NCBI GenBank assembly: GCA_035555975.1
Contig: DATMFV010000065.1
Location: 1 to 20,639 of the forward strand
DNA: 20,639 nt
Direction of reading: 5' to 3'
Source: DATMFV01 sp035555975
GTDB lineage: Bacteria > Verrucomicrobiota > Verrucomicrobiia > Chthoniobacterales > Chthoniobacteraceae
Part shown: one piece after another, positions 15,715 through 20,639 of the stretch
Layout of the letters: each line of letters begins with the position of its first letter
Numbering within the stretch: the first letter of the stretch is position 1
Program-made: the position numbers and the translations under genes
Notes under the pieces: generated by a model
What the model was told of the DNA's origin: nothing
The model's input: the letters and a program-made list of their open reading frames with translations, nothing else
The model's database searches: none

Positions 15715-16383
15715 ATGAACTCCGTTTTTCAGATTATTGGCCCGCCGATGGTCGGCCCCTCCAGCTCCCACACAGCGGGGGCGGTCCGCATCGGGCTGCT
15801 GGGCCACCGGCTGATGGGCGCGGTGCCGGTGAAGGCGCGGATCGAACTCCATGGCTCGTTTGCCGCGACCGGCAAGGGACATGCGACCGATCGCGGGATC
15901 GTCGCCGGGCTGCTCGGCTGGGAGCCGGACGACGAACGGCTCAAGGATTCGCTCCTTCTGGCGGAAGCCGCCCGGTTGCAGGTCGCCTTTGAGGCGGTCG
16001 ATCTCGGCGAAGTCGCCCACCCCAACACCGCCCGGCTTTTTCTGACCGATGCGGCGGGAGAGACCCTTTCGCTGACGGCGGCTTCCGTCGGCGGCGGCAA
16101 TGTGGAGGTGAGCGAACTCGACGGTTTCGCCACCCACCTTTCGGGCACCCTCCCCTCGCTGGTCCTCTGGCACCTCGACCGGCCCGGGTTCCTTTCGCAC
16201 CTGACGGCGATCCTCGCCTGCGTGGAGGCCAATATCGCCACGATCCGCACCGCCCGGCTGCATCGCGGGGCGGAAGCGATTACCGTGGTGGAACTCGATC
16301 AGGCCCCCGTGCCGGAAGTCACGGCGTTGCTCAATAAAATCCAGCACGTGCGCAAACTGCGGGTGGTCCCCTCCTTCGGGTAA
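15715..16383 (+). CDS. sdaAB: L-serine dehydratase, beta subunit
   Basis: This 222-residue cytoplasmic subunit belongs to the iron-sulfur L-serine dehydratase, which converts L-serine to pyruvate and ammonia. The first part has the diagnostic MVGPSSSHTAGAVR (12-25), GSFAATGKGHATDRGIVAGL (48-67) and HPNTARL (102-108). Residues about 149-219 form an ACT domain (LVLWHLDRPGFLSHLTAILA), the usual amino-acid-sensing or assembly part of this subunit. The size and domain order match the two-subunit form known from Bacillus and relatives, as opposed to the single-chain E. coli enzyme. I chose the ATG at 15715; a TTG two codons earlier is less likely. The alpha-subunit gene follows after 15 bp. No ribosome site is visible, and a hairpin abuts the start. 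Confidence 0.95.
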   Translation: MNSVFQIIGPPMVGPSSSHTAGAVRIGLLGHRLMGAVPVKARIELHGSFAATGKGHATDRGIVAGLLGWEPDDERLKDSLLLAEAARLQVAFEAVDLGEVAHPNTARLFLTDAAGETLSLTAASVGGGNVEVSELDGFATHLSGTLPSLVLWHLDRPGFLSHLTAILACVEANIATIRTARLHRGAEAITVVELDQAPVPEVTALLNKIQHVRKLRVVPSFG

Positions 16384-16398
16384 ACCTCGCCTTCCCTC

Positions 16399-17304
16399 AT
16401 GTCGTTTCATTTTACCAAAGCTCACGAGCTTCTCGCCCTGTGCGACACCCACGGGCTGGGGGTCTCCGCCGTCACCCTGCGCCGCGAGGTCGAGGAAACC
16501 GGGACGGAGGAAGCGGTCGTGCTCGACCGGATGCTCCGCTACTTTGTGCTGATGCGCGAATCGGTCAAAAAAGGGCTCGAAATCAAGGGGCTCTCCCCGA
16601 GCGGCCTTTCCGGCGGCGACGCAGGGAAACTTTACGCCTATTCGCAGGGCGAAGCGCCGCTTTTCGGCTCGCAGTTCGCCAAAACGATCGCCTACGGCTT
16701 CGCCGTGCTGGAGACCAACGCCGCCTTTGGCCGGATCGTCGCCACGCCGACCGCCGGTTCCGCAGGGATCGTCCCGGCGTGCCTCCTTTCGCTCTCCGAG
16801 ACCCACGGGCTCGACGACGAAGCCGCCGCGCGCGCGCTTTTCACGGCGGCGGGGATCGGCCACATCATCGGCGCGAACGCCTGTTTTTCCGGGGCGCAGG
16901 GGGGGTGCCAGGCGGAAGTCGGCAGTGCGTCGAGCATGGCGGCGGCGGCCATCGTCGAAGCCGTCGGCGGCACTCCGGAGCAGACCGTCAACGCCGCCGC
17001 GTTTGCGCTGATGAACACGCTGGGGCTCGTCTGCGACCCGATCGGCGGTTATGTCGAGGTGCCGTGCGTCAGCCGCAACGGCATGTACGCCGTCCATTCG
17101 TTTCTTGCGGCGACCATGGCGCTCGCCAACGCGCGGTGCGTCGTGCCGTTTGACGACGTGGTCATCGCCATGCGCGACATCGGCCGCAGGATGCCGCGCG
17201 CCCTCAAGGAGACGGCGGAAGGTGGCCTCGCCGTCACGCCGACCGGGCTCCGCTTCGCCCCCGCCCCGGCGGCGGCACGCAAGCCGAAGCAGCACGAGTC
17301 TTAA
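16399..17304 (+). CDS. sdaAA: L-serine dehydratase, alpha subunit (4Fe-4S)
   Basis: This 301-residue catalytic subunit pairs with the beta subunit encoded just upstream to deaminate L-serine to pyruvate. The three cysteines expected to hold the 4Fe-4S cluster are present in their conserved settings: C170 in GGCQAEVGSASSM, C212 in LVCDPIGG and C223 in VPCVSRN. The substrate-binding loop TPTAGSAGIVPA (117-128) and SGLSGGDAGKLYAY (68-81) are also typical. The length and order match Bacillus-type SdaAA. The C-terminus (about 285-301) is a short Ala/Pro/Lys-rich tail beyond the family core. It lies 15 bp after sdaAB in a clear two-gene unit. The pyruvate product links it to central metabolism. No serine transporter adjoins it, so whether it serves catabolism or serine detoxification cannot be told. 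Confidence 0.96.
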   Translation: MSFHFTKAHELLALCDTHGLGVSAVTLRREVEETGTEEAVVLDRMLRYFVLMRESVKKGLEIKGLSPSGLSGGDAGKLYAYSQGEAPLFGSQFAKTIAYGFAVLETNAAFGRIVATPTAGSAGIVPACLLSLSETHGLDDEAAARALFTAAGIGHIIGANACFSGAQGGCQAEVGSASSMAAAAIVEAVGGTPEQTVNAAAFALMNTLGLVCDPIGGYVEVPCVSRNGMYAVHSFLAATMALANARCVVPFDDVVIAMRDIGRRMPRALKETAEGGLAVTPTGLRFAPAPAAARKPKQHES

Positions 17305-17404
17305 CGGGAGGTGATCGTTTGGGTTGCCGCAGGTCGTACAAATAACACGAGTTCATGCTTCAAGCGGCGGCCCGGTATTGCTAGGGTCTTTTTCCACCAC
17401 CGTT

Positions 17405-19363
17405 ATGAACAGCGCCTTTTTTGAAGAATACCGGCTCGGTTACGTCGACCCGACCAGCCAGCTCAAAGACCACATCTACCGCCGCTCCCGCGAAGCCTAC
17501 CGCAAGGGGGATGGCGAACGCGATGCGTTGACCTCGTGCGAGCAGGTGCGGCAGCGGCAGGAGGAACTGCGCCGGTTCATCCTCGACTCGTTTGGCGGGC
17601 TTCCCCCGATGGATACCCCGCTGGAGGCGCAGATCACCGGGACGCTCGAAAAACCGACGTTCCGGGTTGAAAAAATCATCTACCAGTCGCGCCCGCGCCA
17701 TTACGTCACCGCCTCGCTCTACCTCCCGCACGATCGCCCGGAGCGTTGCCCCGCCGTTCTTTTTCTCTGCGGCCATGCGGCCAACGGACGCCTCTCCGCC
17801 ACCTACCAGAGCGTCTGCCAGACCCTCGCGATGGCGGGGTTGATCGTCCTGGCGCAGGACCCGATCGGCCAGGGCGAGCGGTTGAGCTATTTTGATGTCG
17901 CCAGCGGTACTGCGTGGCTCCCCTCCTGCACGCGGGAGCACGACTACGCCGGGGCGCAGTGCCACCTCGCGGGGCAAAACCTCGCACGCTATTTCCTGCA
18001 CGACGCCATGCGCGGCGTCGACTACCTCCGCTCCCGCCCGGAGGTCGATCCGGACAAGATCGGCGTCACCGGAAGTTCCGGCGGCGGCACCCAGACCAGC
18101 ATGCTGGTCATGGCCGACCCGCGTATCGCCGCCGCAGCCCCGGGGACGTTCATCATGAACCGGCAGACCTATCAGGAAACCGGGCAGGCGCAGGATGCCG
18201 AGCAGATCTGGCGCGGCTTCACCGGCGCGGGGTACGACCACGAGGATATCCTCCTCGCCGTCGCGCCCAGGCCGTTCTGCGTACTGGCGGTCACGGGGGA
18301 TTTCTTCCCGATCGAAGGGGCGCGCCGCACCGTTGAACGGAGCCGCCGCATCTGGGAGCTTTTCGGAAAGGAAGGCGAAGGGAAGCTTGAGATCGTCGAA
18401 GATGTCTCCACGCACGCCTACACGCCGGTGCTCGCCAAGGGGGCCGCCCGGTTTTTCACGCGCCACTTTTTCGGGAAGGAGGTCGATCCTTCCGGGTTCA
18501 AGCCGGAGCCGTTCACCGACCAGGAACTCTGGAGCACCCGCACCGGGCAGGTCCGGGGCGACTTTCCCGATGCCGAGTTTGCCTTTGAGGCGACGCTCGA
18601 GCGCGTCAGGGAACTGGAAGCCGCCCGGCACGCCCTCCCCCCGGCCGAACGCCGGGAGCGGGCGCTCACCTGGCTGCGCACCCAGGTCGACCAGCACCGG
18701 GAGGACTTCCCGGTCAACCCGCGCCTGATCACCAAAGACCAGACGCTCGAAGGGCTCGATGCCGATATCGCCTTCTGGTGGGTGCAGCGCAACGTGGCCA
18801 ACCTCGGGATGCTCCTGCGCCCCGGACGGGCTGCCGACCGGACCGGAAAACGGGGGGTCACCATCGCCCTCTGGGACGGCGGTTCGCGCGCCATCAAGCG
18901 CCACCTCGACTGGCTGGTGCGCGAATGCCACGGGGCCAACCGGGCCGTGCTCCTGCTGAACTTGAGCGGCATGGGTCCGCTCGAACCCGCGCCGATCAAT
19001 CTCTCCTCCCAGACCGGAGCTTACGGCACGCTTCACAAGCTGGCCGATGACCTGACCTGGCTTGGCGACAGCCTCGCCGCGTTCCACGTCTACGAACTGC
19101 TGCGGGTGCTCGAAGTGCTCCCGATCTGGCCGGAACTCGACCTCTCCGACATCCGCCTCCATGCGCACGGGCGTTACGGCCTCTTCGCCAAGCTCGCCGC
19201 CGCGCTGGAGCCGCGCCTCGGGCGGTGCGAATGGCGGGAAGGGTTCACCTACGGCGAAATCACGAAAAACCGCTTCTACAACTGCGACGACATCAAGTCG
19301 CTCATGCTCCCGGGGGTTTTGCGCTATTTTGATGTCGACGAACTGGAGGACGCCGCCGGGTAG
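17405..19363 (+). CDS. Tandem alpha/beta hydrolase, acetyl-xylan-esterase-like
   Basis: This 652-residue protein has no signal peptide, so it is probably cytoplasmic. Residues about 80-360 form a complete alpha/beta hydrolase. The nucleophile elbow is VTGSSGGG (S225), the candidate acid is D299 in VTGDFFP, and the candidate His is H337 in STHAYTP. Upstream, QDPIGQGER (151-159) fits the DPxGxG strand of acetyl xylan esterase/dienelactone-hydrolase-like enzymes. Residues about 430-652 look like a second, degraded copy. LDLSDIRLHAHGRYG (578-592) lines up with VDPDKIGVTGSSGGG (214-228), but the Ser position is Gly589. The true start is the ATG at 17405; a longer upstream frame adds no family-like sequence. 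A role in de-acetylating or cleaving plant-type oligosaccharides is an inference from family and from the Gfo/Idh/MocA neighbour 95 bp downstream. Confidence 0.82.
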   Translation: MNSAFFEEYRLGYVDPTSQLKDHIYRRSREAYRKGDGERDALTSCEQVRQRQEELRRFILDSFGGLPPMDTPLEAQITGTLEKPTFRVEKIIYQSRPRHYVTASLYLPHDRPERCPAVLFLCGHAANGRLSATYQSVCQTLAMAGLIVLAQDPIGQGERLSYFDVASGTAWLPSCTREHDYAGAQCHLAGQNLARYFLHDAMRGVDYLRSRPEVDPDKIGVTGSSGGGTQTSMLVMADPRIAAAAPGTFIMNRQTYQETGQAQDAEQIWRGFTGAGYDHEDILLAVAPRPFCVLAVTGDFFPIEGARRTVERSRRIWELFGKEGEGKLEIVEDVSTHAYTPVLAKGAARFFTRHFFGKEVDPSGFKPEPFTDQELWSTRTGQVRGDFPDAEFAFEATLERVRELEAARHALPPAERRERALTWLRTQVDQHREDFPVNPRLITKDQTLEGLDADIAFWWVQRNVANLGMLLRPGRAADRTGKRGVTIALWDGGSRAIKRHLDWLVRECHGANRAVLLLNLSGMGPLEPAPINLSSQTGAYGTLHKLADDLTWLGDSLAAFHVYELLRVLEVLPIWPELDLSDIRLHAHGRYGLFAKLAAALEPRLGRCEWREGFTYGEITKNRFYNCDDIKSLMLPGVLRYFDVDELEDAAG

Positions 19364-19422
19364 CCCTCCAAAAACGCGCCCGTTGGCCGCACCCTTACCC
19401 GCGACCGCGCACGCGTCTGCGA

Positions 19423-19451
19423 TTGACCTTTTAAGAAGCGTTCATCAAACT
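19423..19451 (+). promoter_or_regulatory. Candidate promoter of the Gfo/Idh/MocA-family gene
   Basis: TTGACC (19423-19428) and CAAACT (19446-19451) are separated by 17 bp. The -35 is near consensus; the -10 matches only three of six positions. The region is AT-richer than its surroundings. The predicted transcript would start very close to the ATG at 19459, again nearly leaderless. Confidence 0.35.
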
Positions 19452-19458
19452 AAAGCCC

Positions 19459-20499
19459 ATGGGTTCCAAACTTCGTATCGGAATGGTCGGGGCGGGCGGC
19501 ATCGTGCTGCACCGCCATTTGCCTGCATTGCTGCGGATGGAGGAGGTGGAGATCGTCGCCGTTTCCAATGCCTCCTATGAAAGTTCGCGCCGTTTCTGCC
19601 AGGAACACCTGCCCCGCGCCACCCCGATGAAGAACTGGGCCGATCTCGTCGCGCTTCCCGACCTCGATGTCGTCTGGATCGGCACCCCGCCGTACATGCA
19701 CGCACCGGTGACGATCTCCGCGCTGGAAGCCGGGCGGCACGTCTTTTGTCAGGCGCGGATGGCGATGAACCTCGAAGAAGCCGAGGAGATGCTCGAAGCG
19801 AGCCGGAAAAACCCGGAACTCGTCACCGCCCTCTGCCCGCCGCCGCAGGGGCTTAAAGGGGATCACCTTGTGCGCGAACTCCTCGGCGAACAGGAGATCG
19901 GCACGCCGATCGGGTTCCACCTCCGGAGCCTCGCGCCGACCTTTCTCAACCCTGACGCCCCGCTCCACTGGCGGCAGCGGGTCGAGATCAGCGGGCTCAA
20001 CGTGCTCGCTCTCGGCATCTATGTCGAAGTCCTGCAACGGTGGCTCGGGCCGATCCGCGCCATCTCCGCACAGGGAACGACCCTCCACCGCATCCGCGGA
20101 GGGGAGGAGGTCCGCATCCCCGATCGCGTGGATCTCCTCGTCGAGTTCGTCAACGGCGTGAGCGGCTCCATGGAACTGAGCGGGATCACCGCCGGGCAGC
20201 CGGTCAACGATCTCCGCATCGACGGAAGCCAGGCGTCGTTCCACTACAATTTCTCGAACGACGAGATCACCATCAACCGCTCGGGCGAAGACCCGCAGGC
20301 CGTCGGCATTCCCGCCGCGGAGGAACGGCACTGGACCGTGGAGCGCGATTTCATCGACGCGATCCTCTACCCGCAGCAGCCGCGCCCCCGCCCGTCGTTT
20401 GAGGACGGGGTCGCCTACATGCGCGTGGTGCAGGCCGTTGCGGATTCGATCGCCGAAGAGCGGCGGATCGAACTGCAACCCGAGAAGGTCGCTTCCTAA
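19459..20499 (+). CDS. Gfo/Idh/MocA-family NAD(P)-binding protein with altered active site
   Basis: This 346-residue cytoplasmic protein is of the sugar dehydrogenase superfamily. The N-terminal Rossmann domain (about 5-125) has IGMVGAGGIVLHRHLPAL with G11-A-G-G. It continues through VVWIGTPPYMHAPVTISALE, where the family has TP--H, to VFCQARMAMN (95-104). In active dehydrogenases this last segment reads C-E-K-P and supplies the catalytic Lys; here it is CQAR. The second conserved block, usually G--LD-G-H--D, reads SGLNVLALGIYVEVLQRW (178-195), so the usual catalytic Asp and His are also missing. The C-terminal alpha/beta domain is otherwise complete. The protein may be a non-catalytic or differently acting member. 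There is no Shine-Dalgarno sequence. It could be paired with the upstream esterase-like gene in sugar breakdown, but no substrate can be named. Confidence 0.85.
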   Translation: MGSKLRIGMVGAGGIVLHRHLPALLRMEEVEIVAVSNASYESSRRFCQEHLPRATPMKNWADLVALPDLDVVWIGTPPYMHAPVTISALEAGRHVFCQARMAMNLEEAEEMLEASRKNPELVTALCPPPQGLKGDHLVRELLGEQEIGTPIGFHLRSLAPTFLNPDAPLHWRQRVEISGLNVLALGIYVEVLQRWLGPIRAISAQGTTLHRIRGGEEVRIPDRVDLLVEFVNGVSGSMELSGITAGQPVNDLRIDGSQASFHYNFSNDEITINRSGEDPQAVGIPAAEERHWTVERDFIDAILYPQQPRPRPSFEDGVAYMRVVQAVADSIAEERRIELQPEKVAS

Positions 20500-20639
20500 C
20501 TAGGGCGTGTCTACGAATTTTGAAGGATGAATAAAAGATCGATTTTTGAGGCCAAAACGGGGCTTTCGAAGAAGGCCGAATCGAGATTCGGACGCCTGAG
20601 GAAACCCGTTTTGGACCAAAAAGCGGCTTTTAGTCGCCT
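20500..20639. repeat. Nested inverted repeats, possibly the end of a mobile or repeat element
   Basis: This 140-bp tail has no gene. It begins at or near CTAGGGCGTGTCTACGAA, next to the oxidoreductase stop; a CTAG followed by GGGCGTGTC resembles the junction and end of some IS5-like elements, but this is from memory and unverified. CCAAAACGGG (20552-20561) and CCCGTTTTGG (20605-20614) are perfect reverse complements. Nested within them, CCGAATC (20576-20582) and GATTCGG (20585-20591) form another perfect pair around GA. A third imperfect hairpin lies at 20614-20635. The window stops inside this structure, so its far end is unseen. Confidence 0.45.

Noticed and set aside
17381..19168. 595-codon minus-strand open frame opposite the tandem hydrolase
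   Set aside because: Antisense to a gene with clear catalytic motifs; composition and low-complexity translation mark it as a shadow.
1..20639. CRISPR arrays, rRNA or tRNA genes, replication origin
   Set aside because: No regularly spaced identical repeats, no rRNA or complete tRNA patterns, and no DnaA-box cluster were seen on reading.

Overview
This is a GC-rich, gene-dense bacterial window with every confident gene on the + strand. The gene content points to Verrucomicrobiota, possibly an Opitutae-like lineage. The reasons are a PEP-CTERM secreted protein, a prepilin-type protein with the H-X9-DG motif, a LacI regulator beside secreted carbohydrate-active proteins, a long tandem-domain acetyl-xylan-esterase-like hydrolase, and a near-absence of Shine-Dalgarno sequences. 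The lineage call is an inference from gene types, not from a marker gene.

Layout. 1-254: non-coding leader with a 48-bp-spaced imperfect repeat. 255-8190: housekeeping and envelope genes, namely a small ribbon-helix-helix-like protein, a YbgC-like thioesterase, an ArnT/PMT-like membrane glycosyltransferase, the carbamoyl-phosphate synthase large subunit (carB), a GT-B-like glycosyltransferase and a UbiE/MenG methyltransferase. 8191-15622: the accessory part of the window, a tightly packed probable operon. It encodes a LacI-family regulator, a PEP-CTERM protein, a 948-aa secreted protein resembling a glycoside hydrolase but of no family I can name, a secreted CBM9-like protein, a secreted protein of unknown type, and a prepilin-like H-X9-DG protein. 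15623-17304: a two-subunit iron-sulfur L-serine dehydratase (sdaAB, sdaAA) behind a hairpin-containing leader. 17405-20499: a tandem alpha/beta hydrolase and a Gfo/Idh/MocA-family protein that lacks the usual catalytic residues. 20500-20639: a non-coding tail rich in nested inverted repeats, resembling the end of a mobile or repeat element.

How the genes fit together. The LacI cluster looks like a locus for sensing and processing a glycan outside the cytoplasm. A cytoplasmic regulator controls exported proteins, of which one carries a PEP-CTERM sorting tail, one is processed like a pilin, and three have signal peptides. Five of the six genes are separated by 11 bp or less or overlap by ATGA. 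Just upstream of the regulator lies a perfect 9-bp inverted repeat that overlaps the probable -10 element and the start codon. A 10-bp AT-rich copy of its left arm lies 159 bp upstream inside the ubiE gene, encoded with two consecutive TTA codons that are unusual here. This is a plausible main plus auxiliary operator pair.

All functional assignments come from reading motifs by eye. No database search was run.
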